Below, piece by piece: positions 1-6,671 of a stretch of DNA of 64,000 nt (position 1 is its first letter; each line of letters begins with the position of its first letter). A program made the translations under genes and the position numbers. The stretch comes from Syntrophaceae bacterium UBA6078 (GTDB lineage: Bacteria; Desulfobacterota; Syntrophia; Syntrophales; UBA2210). Under the pieces are notes generated by a model that worked only from the letters and a program-made list of their open reading frames with translations, did not search any database and had not been told where the DNA came from. The stretch covers positions 97,660-161,659 of the forward strand of contig DIXO01000028.1 of the NCBI GenBank assembly GCA_002428735.1, written 5' to 3'.

Positions 1-377
1 CTGTTATAGTCCAAGAATATCCCATCGCAAAAGACATCCCGCAATCAACATTGGATAAAGGGATGCTTGAAGGCTTGACCATTTCAGAAATGACTGAGCA
101 ATTATCAGCCATATTCAATAATGTAAAAATTTTCTCTGTGGCCGTGGCGAATATCTCGGGCCATCCAGCACAACTGGCTAATTGTCTGTATAGCATTGGA
201 ACACCCTCTGGAGAAATTTGGGTAAGAGGAATATATATTACGGCAGCTACCACGCCAGGTTTAATTTGGATAATATGTTGCGGTGCCACAGGGCGAGATG
301 CAAATGAAGCGCAGAAAGGGTATTCATATTGGCAATTAGAACTTATGAAATTTCCGACCAATATTAAAATTCAATAA
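1..377 (+). CDS. Hypothetical protein, 5' end outside the window
   Basis: The reading frame is open from base 3 to the TAA at 375-377 with no stop, so the gene very probably begins upstream; the TTG at 51 is only a formal start. About 124 codons are visible. The protein is soluble-looking, with a hydrophobic strand-rich middle (around SVAVANISGHPAQLANC) and a Trp/Ile-rich patch before a CCGATG turn, which may be a beta-rich core. I do not recognise the family. No attC-like site separates it from the next gene 30 bp downstream, so both may travel in one integron cassette. Confidence 0.5.
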   Translation, partial: VIVQEYPIAKDIPQSTLDKGMLEGLTISEMTEQLSAIFNNVKIFSVAVANISGHPAQLANCLYSIGTPSGEIWVRGIYITAATTPGLIWIICCGATGRDANEAQKGYSYWQLELMKFPTNIKIQ

Positions 378-407
378 TCATCATCAGTAAAAAAGGACAT
401 ATTCAAT

Positions 408-692
408 ATGAGCCCAAATATACTGTTCATTCTGTATTTGGTTGTCGCTATTCCTCTTTTTATTGTCAGCAAATATCATTCTGTTGCTGTCACTGCCCCA
501 CTTGAGGAATTAATACCTTTATGGATAGGAAATTTTATAGGTATTTCTATTATTCCAGCCGTTCTGCTCATTATTTGCAACATAAAAAAAGCTAATAAAT
601 ACATAAAAACAGCTAATTATGTTGTCATCACCATATGGATTTTATTGTTTGTTTTTAGCACACTTCAAACCCTTAAAGATTTTCAGAATTAA
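408..692 (+). CDS. Small three-helix membrane protein (cassette gene)
   Basis: A 94-residue protein with three hydrophobic segments at about residues 5-22, 37-58 and 67-87 and short basic loops (KKANKYIK between helices 2 and 3), so an integral inner-membrane protein. The ATG has an AAGGA ribosome site about 10 bases upstream. It matches no family I know. Codon use is AT-rich, unlike the chromosomal genes after 3.7 kb. It ends 25 bp before the first attC-like site, which makes it the last gene of its cassette. Small multi-helix proteins of unknown role are common in chromosomal integrons. Confidence 0.6.
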   Translation: MSPNILFILYLVVAIPLFIVSKYHSVAVTAPLEELIPLWIGNFIGISIIPAVLLIICNIKKANKYIKTANYVVITIWILLFVFSTLQTLKDFQN

Positions 693-716
693 AAGGTCGG
701 CAAACAAAAATTTAAA

Positions 717-775
717 ATATAACCAATCACTGGTGCCGACCCAAAAAGCCGGGCGGCACAGTTCATCCGTTCGCC
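717..775 (+). other. attC-like recombination site 1
   Basis: The left box ends in AAC at 721-723 and the right box begins GTT at 769-771. Between them GTGCCGaCCC (733-742) can pair with GGGcGGCAC (751-759) leaving an unpaired base in each arm, around a short loop. The outer ACT/AGT and AAC/GTT also pair. At 59 bp it is at the short end of known attC sites. It is less canonical than site 3. Confidence 0.5.
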
Positions 776-786
776 AGGAGACAAAG

Positions 787-1551
787 ATGAAGATCACTTT
801 CCGACATTCAGGAGCCGTAGTGGAGTCCATGAAAGCAATGGTCGCGAAGTACCCATGTGACGAATTCGAATCGCCCAAACGATCAACGGTCGCCAGCCTG
901 TCGTTTTGGATGGACGCAGAAAGCCGTGTGGTGGAGCTGTGTTCCACGCTCGGTTTGGCAGTTCCAGCAGAGTGCACATTGGAGTTCGAGTACAAAGTCA
1001 GCCCCCCTGCCGGAAGAGGAAAGGAATCTCATACCGATCTCATGCTGTGGTGGGGAACGACGTGTGTCGGCGTCGAGGCCAAATACACAGAATCGCCATA
1101 TCAGATTGTATCCGACTGGCTGAAGGAAGGCTCAAACCTGGAAAACCGCCAGAAAGTTCTTGGCGGCTGGTGCGACCTCATCGCGACGGTGACGGGAAGT
1201 AAGTACGCTCCTGAATTACTTGCTGCGGAGAGGTACCAGATGATCCACAGAATCGCGTCTGTTTGCTCGCGGCCGGAAAAGCATCGGCACGTGGTTTATC
1301 AGGTTTTCGATCCACAGCCTGAGAAGATCGGGTATTACCGTCAGGACCTGGCGAGATTGAAGAAACTATTCGCAACCGGTTCTGCAATCGGCCTTCATAT
1401 CTGCAAGGTTGAAGTCCGTTCTTTCGACGTTCACTCGGCACTGGTTAAAGAATGGAACAGAGATAAAACACGATGCAGCGCCGCCGTAATTGCTGGTCTG
1501 ATGACGGGAACCTTAATGTCCTGCGGGAAGATATCGATTGAGACCATTTGA
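787..1551 (+). CDS. Cassette-borne putative PD-(D/E)XK nuclease-like protein
   Basis: A 254-residue protein. The ATG at 787 is chosen because AGGAG lies 6 bases upstream and the start directly follows attC site 1; an in-frame extension to 619 would read through that site. Residues about 109-123 read THTD-like HTDLMLWW, then GVEAKYTE: an Asp, a hydrophobic strand, then E-A-K, which fits the catalytic D...(E)xK of the PD-(D/E)XK superfamily, as in PGN_0703-type nucleases. Conserved-looking Trp and Gln/Tyr residues follow. Alone in its cassette, it could be a solitary restriction or defence nuclease. The assignment rests on the motif only; fold and activity are inference. Confidence 0.55.
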   Translation: MKITFRHSGAVVESMKAMVAKYPCDEFESPKRSTVASLSFWMDAESRVVELCSTLGLAVPAECTLEFEYKVSPPAGRGKESHTDLMLWWGTTCVGVEAKYTESPYQIVSDWLKEGSNLENRQKVLGGWCDLIATVTGSKYAPELLAAERYQMIHRIASVCSRPEKHRHVVYQVFDPQPEKIGYYRQDLARLKKLFATGSAIGLHICKVEVRSFDVHSALVKEWNRDKTRCSAAVIAGLMTGTLMSCGKISIETI

Positions 1552-1555
1552 GGTA

Positions 1556-1626
1556 GGCGAACATGGCGCTCCACCTGACGTGGATTCCGCTGCGCTCCAT
1601 CCACGCAAGTGAGCTTTTCGTTAGCT
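1556..1626 (+). other. attC-like recombination site 2
   Basis: Left box GGCGAAC (1556-1562), right box GTTAGCT (1620-1626). GCTCcAC at about 1568-1574 pairs with GTGAGC at 1609-1614 leaving one extra C, and CGTGGAT pairs with ATCCACG inside. This is the single-extrahelical-base stem expected of an attC bottom strand. The GTGAGCTTTTCGTTA core is shared with site 3. Confidence 0.7.
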
Positions 1627-1638
1627 TTAGGAGATGTT

Positions 1639-2436
1639 GTGAGCAAGATCGAAATTGATGGCTTTCTTTCAGAAGAATCAGAAAACGGAAGGAATAATTA
1701 TCACAATAATTATAAAGATATTTTTGATCTTACAAAAGAGATTAATAGGTTTAGTATGGCTTTTTTGCAAAAGCTAAAGATTGATTGGGAAAACAATCAA
1801 AAACTTATTATTCATACTCTTTGTCTACGTATAATAGAGCATTTTCAAGGTACCGTGCTGATGCTTGAGCGTGGAATGATGTCTCAAGCAAAAGTTCTGA
1901 CAAGAGCAATGCTTGAAACAGTTTTTATCTTGGTTGCCTTACAAAGAAAGCCAGATTTACTTCAATGCTACTTTGACCAGCACGAGGACGGTAGAAAAAA
2001 AGCATTAAAAGCTGCTTTGCAATTTAAAAACAAGAATTTGCTGGCCAGCACAAAAAAACACAATTTGGAAAAACATTATGTCGAGCATATGAATTCTCTT
2101 AAGGGAAAGGAATTAAACCCATTGGCACCAAAACAATGGGCGATAGAAGCCGATCTCGAAGATTTTTACAATTTATATTACGTATTATACAGCAACTCAA
2201 CACATTCTAATCTTTCAGCTCTTGACGACCACGTTGACGAATCAAAAGATGAAATAAATTTGGCTTTTGGTCCATCAGATAATTCTTTTTACGAAGTATT
2301 TCAATGCTGTGTTTACATTCTTGTTAATGCCATTAATAGTACAGCCATATCGTACGATCAGGATATTTCAACACAGCTTGATTATTACGTTGGCAAAATT
2401 AAGGAATTGGATGAAAAGTACTTTATTGAAAGCTAA
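1639..2436 (+). CDS. DUF5677-like hypothetical protein (cassette gene)
   Basis: 265 residues from the GTG at 1639, which has AGGAG 5 bases upstream; an earlier in-frame GTG at 1609 lies inside attC site 2 and is rejected. The protein is largely alpha-helical. The stretch about 50-90, with RIIEHFQGTVLMLERGM followed by a TRAMLETVFILVAL helix, resembles the DUF5677 family, whose role is unknown and which often occurs in accessory DNA. The TAA stop lies in the left box of the next attC site, the usual tight cassette packing. Strongly AT-rich codon use points to transfer. Family assignment is moderate, function unknown. Confidence 0.6.
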   Translation: MSKIEIDGFLSEESENGRNNYHNNYKDIFDLTKEINRFSMAFLQKLKIDWENNQKLIIHTLCLRIIEHFQGTVLMLERGMMSQAKVLTRAMLETVFILVALQRKPDLLQCYFDQHEDGRKKALKAALQFKNKNLLASTKKHNLEKHYVEHMNSLKGKELNPLAPKQWAIEADLEDFYNLYYVLYSNSTHSNLSALDDHVDESKDEINLAFGPSDNSFYEVFQCCVYILVNAINSTAISYDQDISTQLDYYVGKIKELDEKYFIES

Positions 2437-2495
2437 CCCGTCGCTCCACCGGATCGCGCGCCCGTGGCGCGCTCCCGGTGAGCTTTTCGTTACGC
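2431..2495 (+). other. attC recombination site 3
   Basis: The clearest site of the four. Left box AGCTAAC (2431-2437) contains the stop codon of the preceding gene; right box is GTTACGC (2489-2495). GCTCcACCGG (from 2442) pairs with CCGGTGAGC (to 2483) with one extrahelical C, and a GCGCGCC/GGCGCGC stem closes the middle. The size, 65 bp, and the layout match chromosomal-integron attC sites. Confidence 0.82.
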
Positions 2496-2507
2496 CTGAA
2501 ATGAATC

Positions 2508-2535
2508 GGTTACTTCTTGCATGGTATGATATAAT
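2508..2535 (+). promoter_or_regulatory. Extended -10 promoter of the toxin-antitoxin cassette
   Basis: TGaTATAAT at 2527-2535 is a perfect extended -10 element about 25 bp before the antitoxin ATG. The -35 region (GGTTAC near 2508) is weak, as is usual with extended -10 promoters. It lies between attC site 3 and the antitoxin, so the cassette carries its own promoter and does not depend on read-through from the integron. Confidence 0.55.
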
Positions 2536-2560
2536 GGAATACCTTTAACGGAGGTGGAGC

Positions 2561-2803
2561 ATGGGGAAAGCAAAAATAGCGATTACATTAGACGCCGAAT
2601 ATATTGGCGAATTGGATAGACTGGTAGAGGAAAATTATTTTCAAAATCGTAGCCAGGCCATCCGTGACGCTGTGCGCGAAAAACTTGCTCGAATGAAACG
2701 CAGTCGCCTATCTATGGAATGCGCCAAACTCGATCCGAAATTTGAAAAAGCTATGGCGGAAGAAGGTTTGGCTGAGGATGTGAGCCAATGGCCAGAATAT
2801 TAA
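2561..2803 (+). CDS. Ribbon-helix-helix antitoxin, CopG/ParD-like
   Basis: 80 residues. The N-terminal half (KIAITLDAEYIGELDRLV, then FQNRSQAIRDAVREKL) is a ribbon-helix-helix DNA-binding domain: one beta strand followed by two helices. The acidic C-terminal tail (AEEGLAEDVSQW) is the kind of disordered segment that wraps and neutralises a MazF-type toxin. A strong GGAGGTGGAG site precedes the ATG. Its end overlaps the toxin start by 16 bp, so the pair is translationally coupled. It probably represses its own extended -10 promoter. Toxin-antitoxin cassettes are known stabilisers of chromosomal integron arrays. Confidence 0.85.
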   Translation: MGKAKIAITLDAEYIGELDRLVEENYFQNRSQAIRDAVREKLARMKRSRLSMECAKLDPKFEKAMAEEGLAEDVSQWPEY

Positions 2804-3123
2804 GAGGTGAGATTCGTTGGGCGGATTTGAATCCTGTGCGTGGGCATGAACAGGCAGGCATGCGCCCAGTACTCATTTTAAGCCACGACATTTTTAATGA
2901 ACACTCAGGCACGGTCATAGCGGTGGCCATTACAAGCCAGCCGCAAAAGGCCGGCTTTCCATTAACTCTTGAATTGAAGTCTCCAAATTTACCTAAAAAA
3001 TCATGGCTTAAAATCAGTCAAATCAGAACGTTGTCTGTAGAGAGAATCGGTAAAGTTATTGCTAAAGCATCTCGGGAAGAGTTGAATCAGGTCATAGAAG
3101 GGTTCAATGAAATAATCGCGTAA
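2788..3123 (+). CDS. MazF/PemK-family mRNA interferase toxin
   Basis: 111 residues, the usual MazF length. The N-terminus RGEIRWADLNPVRGHEQAGMRPVLILS matches the PemK/MazF core in pieces: GEIRWADL strand, the G-H-E-Q-x-G-x-RPV loop with the substrate-binding and catalytic Arg, then a VAITSQP strand corresponding to the conserved V-x-x-T/S of the active site. The C-terminal S-Q-I-R-T motif and the ERIGKVIAKAS turn are also family features. Such toxins cut RNA in the cytoplasm at short sequences. The TAA stop falls within the left box of the terminal attC site. Confidence 0.88.
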   Translation: MARILRGEIRWADLNPVRGHEQAGMRPVLILSHDIFNEHSGTVIAVAITSQPQKAGFPLTLELKSPNLPKKSWLKISQIRTLSVERIGKVIAKASREELNQVIEGFNEIIA

Positions 3124-3181
3124 CCAGCCGTTGCACCTGATCGCAGCCCGCTGGGCTGCTTCGGGTGGGCTTTTCATTCGA
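3118..3181 (+). other. attC-like recombination site 4, degenerate right end
   Basis: Left box GCGTAAC (3118-3124) overlaps the toxin stop codon. A perfect GCAGCCC/GGGCTGC stem (3142-3148 with 3152-3158) and CACC/GGTG and GCC/GGC pairs give an attC-like fold. The right box reads CATTCGA instead of a GTT-type box, so it may be a decayed terminal site marking the array boundary. Confidence 0.55.
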
Positions 3182-3353
3182 TGTACTTCCAACGGCAATC
3201 CACAGTATTCCGCTTTGATCGAAATCATTTCTTTGTAGGTTAAGTCAACACATCAAGACATTGTTTATTCAGTTTATTTTCGACAAGAGAGGGCCGCTGC
3301 GCCGCCGGAATAATGACGATTTCGTGTCAGAACGGTGTGTTGTGAAAAACTTC

Positions 3354-3380
3354 TTGACATCCTTGCCGATTTGATATAAA
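3354..3380 (+). promoter_or_regulatory. Sigma70-type promoter upstream of the RNA candidate and rho
   Basis: TTGACA at 3354-3359 and TATAAA at 3375-3380, 15 bp apart (16 if ATAAAA is used). Transcription would start near 3387 and run through the structured region to rho. Confidence 0.5.
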
Positions 3381-3432
3381 AACCCTACCCAATACAAATT
3401 TCGCGCTAAACCTTCCTTTCTAAAGTAATTCA

Positions 3433-3618
3433 GGAGACCGTATTAGCTACCGAGAAGAAAAGATCCTTGCACAGTAAAACCTGTTCTGAGGGGCCGTTGC
3501 GGGCCCTGATGCGTTGCGAACTCAATAATCCGTATGTCTGTATAATCAACCAGGCCTTCCGTGATTGTGATGGAACGGGGCCGGTGACACAACTGGTTGG
3601 TCTCCAAGGCATGTTTTT
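3433..3618 (+). ncRNA. Candidate structured RNA upstream of rho (unidentified)
   Basis: GGAGACC (3433-3439) is complementary to GGTCTCC (3599-3605), which could close a domain of about 173 nt. Inside it CAACCAG (3547-3553) pairs with CTGGTTG (3593-3599), containing a nested GGCC-TTCC...GGAA...GGCC stem, and GGGCC/GGCCC forms a hairpin near 3492-3507. A T6 run (3613-3618) follows. The size and closed-stem shape would suit 6S RNA, but I cannot confirm its conserved bubble. A rho leader is the alternative. Confidence 0.35.
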
Positions 3619-3741
3619 TGCTTTCCACAATCCTCAGAGTATCACATCGCCCATCCGCTGAAGCTGAAGGAGAATCATCCGCGCGCGCCGCGTAACAATA
3701 CTACTGTAAGAATCGAACAACTCCCAACAAAGGAAACGTGC

Positions 3742-4989
3742 ATGAATATTTCAGAGATCAAAAACAAGTCGATTGGTGACCTGAACGAACTGGCGAAAAA
3801 GCTGAAAATCCCCGATACCAGCGGCATGAAGCGGCAGGATCTGATTTTCGCGATTCTCCAGTACCAGACGGAAAAGAACGGCGTCATCACGGGCGAAGGC
3901 GTTCTGGAGACGCTGCCGGACGGATTCGGGTTCCTGAGATCGGTGGGATACAACTATTTCCCCGGACCGGATGATATCTATGTGTCGCCCTCCCAGATCA
4001 GGCGGTTCGGGCTCAGAACCGGGGACACCGTATCAGGCGAGGTGCGGCCCCCGAAAGAGGGGGAAAAATATTTCGCCCTCCTGAAGGTGGATTCCATCAA
4101 CTACGAATCCCCGGAAGCCGCGAGAGGCAAAATCCTCTTTGACAACCTCACCCCTCTCTACCCCGAAGAAAAATGGATGCTGGAAGCCGACCCCGAGAAT
4201 TACTCGACGCGGGTCATGGATATGTTCACCCCGATCGGCAAGGGACAGCGGGGCCTGATCGTGTCGCCCCCCAGGACAGGGAAGACGGTCCTTCTGAAAG
4301 ATATCGCCCACAGTATCGCCAAGAATCACCCGGAGGCGGTTCTCATGGTCCTGCTCATCGATGAACGCCCCGAAGAGGTGACGGACATGGAACGAAGCGT
4401 CACCGGCGAGGTCATCTCGTCGACCTTCGACGAAACCGCCTCCCGGCATGTCCAGATCGCGGAGATGGTTCTCGAAAAAGCCAAGCGCCTGGTTGAGCAC
4501 AACCGCGACGTCATCATCCTGCTCGACAGCATTACGCGGCTCGCCCGCGCTTATAATTCGGTTGTCCCTCCCAGCGGCAAGGTGCTCTCGGGAGGTGTCG
4601 ATTCCAACGCCCTGCACAAACCGAAACGGTTCTTCGGCGCCGCCCGGAACATCGAAGGGGGCGGCAGTCTCACCATCATCGCCACGGCCCTGATCGATAC
4701 GGGGAGCCGGATGGACGAGGTCATCTTCGAAGAATTCAAGGGAACGGGCAACATGGAACTGCACCTCGACAGGAGGATTTCCGACCGGAGGATATTCCCC
4801 GCCTTCGATCTGGTTCGTTCCGGAACGCGCAAGGAAGAGATGCTGGTCTCGGAGGATGACATGCGGCGTATCTGGATTCTGCGGAGGCTTCTGCAGGAGA
4901 TGAGCCCCATCGATGCCATGGAATTCATCATCGACAAGGTCCGGAAGACCGAAACCAACAGGGAATTTTTCGAATCCATGCAGCAATAA
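3742..4989 (+). CDS. rho: Transcription termination factor Rho
   Basis: 415 residues, normal for Rho. This hexameric RNA-dependent ATPase releases RNA polymerase at Rho-dependent terminators. The N-terminal helical domain (MNISEIKNKSIGDLNELAKK) is followed by the RNA-binding cold-shock fold (GVLETLPDGFGFLRS, about 53-67). The P-loop SPPRTGKTVL lies near residue 176, Walker B VLLIDERPEEV near 205, the Q-loop-type SGGVDSNALHKPKRFFGAARN region near 285-305 and the R-loop GTGNMELHLDR near 335. An AAAGGAAA site precedes the ATG. The rho-rpmE-prfA order is common in proteobacteria. Confidence 0.98.
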   Translation: MNISEIKNKSIGDLNELAKKLKIPDTSGMKRQDLIFAILQYQTEKNGVITGEGVLETLPDGFGFLRSVGYNYFPGPDDIYVSPSQIRRFGLRTGDTVSGEVRPPKEGEKYFALLKVDSINYESPEAARGKILFDNLTPLYPEEKWMLEADPENYSTRVMDMFTPIGKGQRGLIVSPPRTGKTVLLKDIAHSIAKNHPEAVLMVLLIDERPEEVTDMERSVTGEVISSTFDETASRHVQIAEMVLEKAKRLVEHNRDVIILLDSITRLARAYNSVVPPSGKVLSGGVDSNALHKPKRFFGAARNIEGGGSLTIIATALIDTGSRMDEVIFEEFKGTGNMELHLDRRISDRRIFPAFDLVRSGTRKEEMLVSEDDMRRIWILRRLLQEMSPIDAMEFIIDKVRKTETNREFFESMQQ

Positions 4990-5011
4990 CACCCCCCTTG
5001 TCTTTATTTAC

Positions 5012-5039
5012 TTGAAATTCATTTCCATATGGATATAAT
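5012..5039 (+). promoter_or_regulatory. Promoter of rpmE
   Basis: TTGAAA (5012-5017), a 16-bp spacer and a perfect TATAAT (5034-5039), 38 bp upstream of the rpmE ATG. It allows ribosomal protein synthesis to be uncoupled from rho. Confidence 0.65.
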
Positions 5040-5077
5040 GACCCCCTTTCAATCCCGGAGGAGGATAGGAGTACATC

Positions 5078-5284
5078 ATGAAAAGCGACATTCACCCTGA
5101 ATACAAGAAATCCACGGTCACATGCGTGTGTGGAAATACCTTCGAAACCAGATCCACCAGAGGCGATATCAAGGTGGAAATCTGCTCGAAATGTCACCCG
5201 TTTTTTACCGGAAAGCAGAAGATCATGGATACTGCCGGACGGATAGAGAAGTTCAACCGCAAATACGCAGACCGCGAAAAATAA
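5078..5284 (+). CDS. rpmE: 50S ribosomal protein L31, zinc-binding type
   Basis: 68 residues. It starts MKSDIHPEYKKSTVTCVCG, the L31 signature, and has Cys16, Cys18, Cys36 and Cys39 in C-x-C and C-x2-C pairs, so it is the zinc-containing C+ form. HPFFTGKQK and the GRIEKFNRKY tail are typical. L31 bridges the 50S central protuberance to the 30S head. GGAGGA lies just upstream of the ATG. It has its own promoter at 5012-5039 and is followed by a hairpin at 5317-5352. Confidence 0.97.
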   Translation: MKSDIHPEYKKSTVTCVCGNTFETRSTRGDIKVEICSKCHPFFTGKQKIMDTAGRIEKFNRKYADREK

Positions 5285-5316
5285 CTCCGGCCATTCATAG
5301 CCGGACGGGCAGGCTT

Positions 5317-5352
5317 GCCGTCTCTTCGGGTGATCATCCCGCGGGAGACGGC
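5317..5352 (+). other. Hairpin between rpmE and prfA
   Basis: GCCGTCTC (5317-5324) pairs exactly with GAGACGGC (5345-5352), and CGGG...CCCG closes an inner stem. No T run follows, so it is more likely an RNA-stability or attenuation element than a classic intrinsic terminator. Confidence 0.4.
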
Positions 5353-5476
5353 GCCCCATGCGTCGCCGTGAATCTGAGCGGGTGCGCACGGAATAGCGCT
5401 CTTCCGAAGGGCCGCCCGTCGAATCCCCTTTCTCCCCCCTCAGCGAATCACGACCATCACCCCGGATAAGAACCCT

Positions 5477-6547
5477 ATGCTGACAAAGCTCCGAGAAATA
5501 GAAAAACGATATGAAGAACTGGAAGATATGCTGAGCGATCCCGCGATTCTCGCCAACTACAGCGTCTACCAGAAGCATGCCCGGGAACATGCGGGCATCG
5601 CCGACATCGTTCAGGCCTATCGGGAATACCGGCGTATCGAATCGCAGATCGAGGACAACAAGGGGCTCCTCCGCGACGGAGACGAAGAACTGCGGGAACT
5701 GGCGAAAGAGGAAATCCCCCATCTGCGGGAAAAGCTTGAGGAACTGGAAGAACGATTGAAACGCCTGCTGCTTCCGGAAGACCCCAACGACGAGAGAAAT
5801 GTGTTTCTGGAAATCCGCGCCGGCACCGGCGGCGATGAGGCGGGGCTCTTCGCGGAGGATCTGTTCCGGATGTACACCCGCTACGCGGAGCGTTCCGGCT
5901 GGAAGGTGGACATGATCAGTTCCAGCCTCTCCGGGGGGATCGGGGGGTTCAAGGAGGTCATACTCCTGATCGAAGGACAGGGCGCATACAGCAGACTGAA
6001 GTACGAGAGCGGCGTTCACCGGGTGCAGCGGGTCCCCGTGACTGAGGCCCAGGGGAGGATCCATACCTCCGCCGTGACCGTGGCGGTCCTGCCTGAGGCG
6101 GACGAGGTGGAGGTGAATATCGATCCCAACGAACTCCGCATAGACGTCTATCGCTCCACGGGGCACGGGGGCCAGAGCGTCAACACCACCGACTCCGCCG
6201 TGCGGATCACCCATCTGCCCACCGGACTGGTGGTAACCTGCCAGGACGAGAAATCGCAGCATAAGAACAAGGCGAAGGCGCTCAAGGTGCTGCGGGCCCG
6301 GCTGTTCGAACAGGCCCAGGAAGAGCATGACGCCGCCATCTCCGAAACGAGAAAACAGCAGGTGGGAACGGGGGACCGGAGCCAGCGGATCAGAACCTAC
6401 AATTTCCCCCAGGGACGGATGACCGATCACCGGATCGGCCTCACTCTGTACAATCTGGAGCATATCCTGGACGGAGAGATCGATCCCATTATCGATGCCC
6501 TCAGTACCCATTTCCAGGCCGAGGCGCTCCAATCCTCCGCCCACTAA
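5477..6547 (+). CDS. prfA: Peptide chain release factor 1
   Basis: 356 residues. RF1 reads UAA and UAG stop codons and triggers hydrolysis of peptidyl-tRNA in the ribosome. The N-terminal helical domain is followed by RAGTGGDEAGLFA (about 118-130), the stop-recognition tripeptide P-V-T within VPVTEAQG near 187 (RF2 would have SPF), and the catalytic GGQ in STGHGGQSVN near residue 231. The C-terminus SQRIRTYNFPQ and DHRIGLTLY is family-typical. A prmC methyltransferase gene often follows prfA; here a cyclophilin does, so GGQ methylation must come from elsewhere. Confidence 0.97.
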   Translation: MLTKLREIEKRYEELEDMLSDPAILANYSVYQKHAREHAGIADIVQAYREYRRIESQIEDNKGLLRDGDEELRELAKEEIPHLREKLEELEERLKRLLLPEDPNDERNVFLEIRAGTGGDEAGLFAEDLFRMYTRYAERSGWKVDMISSSLSGGIGGFKEVILLIEGQGAYSRLKYESGVHRVQRVPVTEAQGRIHTSAVTVAVLPEADEVEVNIDPNELRIDVYRSTGHGGQSVNTTDSAVRITHLPTGLVVTCQDEKSQHKNKAKALKVLRARLFEQAQEEHDAAISETRKQQVGTGDRSQRIRTYNFPQGRMTDHRIGLTLYNLEHILDGEIDPIIDALSTHFQAEALQSSAH

Positions 6548-6671
6548 GAAAAGCCCACTCTCCCGGCGCGACATGGGGAAACAAGTTCATGGCTGTGTGG
6601 TATCCCGCGGCCTTCTCCGGCGTGCTTTTTTACAGGGAACCATACAAACGACTATCACAAGGAGCGAATCT

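Larger units (their letters stand above)
1..3181 (+). mobile_element. Distal part of an integron gene-cassette array
   Basis: Four attC-like sites (717-775, 1556-1626, 2431-2495, 3118-3181) follow single genes or gene pairs, all on the plus strand. Each has an AAC-containing left box, an imperfect inverted repeat with an unpaired base in one arm, and, except for the last, a GTT-containing right box. Spacing is one site per 0.6-0.9 kb, as in a sedentary chromosomal integron. This stretch is visibly AT-richer than the rho region that follows. Because attC lies downstream of each gene, attI and the integrase should be to the left of base 1, and this is the old, distal end of the array. A cluster of attC sites without an integrase cannot be excluded. 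Confidence 0.75.
3182..3741 (+). other. 560-bp gap between cassette array and rho
   Basis: It contains no convincing protein gene. It holds a sigma70-like promoter (3354-3380), then a region with strong predicted base pairing that ends in a T run (3433-3618), then about 120 bp of leader before rho. Short open frames on both strands here overlap the paired region and have no ribosome sites. Confidence 0.5.

Noticed and set aside
3430..3661. Short open frames on both strands upstream of rho
   Set aside because: They overlap strong base-paired segments, lack ribosome sites and overlap each other; the RNA interpretation is preferred.
4033..4992. 319-codon minus-strand open frame antisense to rho
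   Set aside because: Rho is unmistakable on the plus strand; the antisense product has no recognisable motif.
4928..6574. 548-codon minus-strand open frame across rho/prfA
   Set aside because: Shadow of prfA in GC-rich DNA; low-complexity Gly/Asp/His translation, no ribosome site, no family features.
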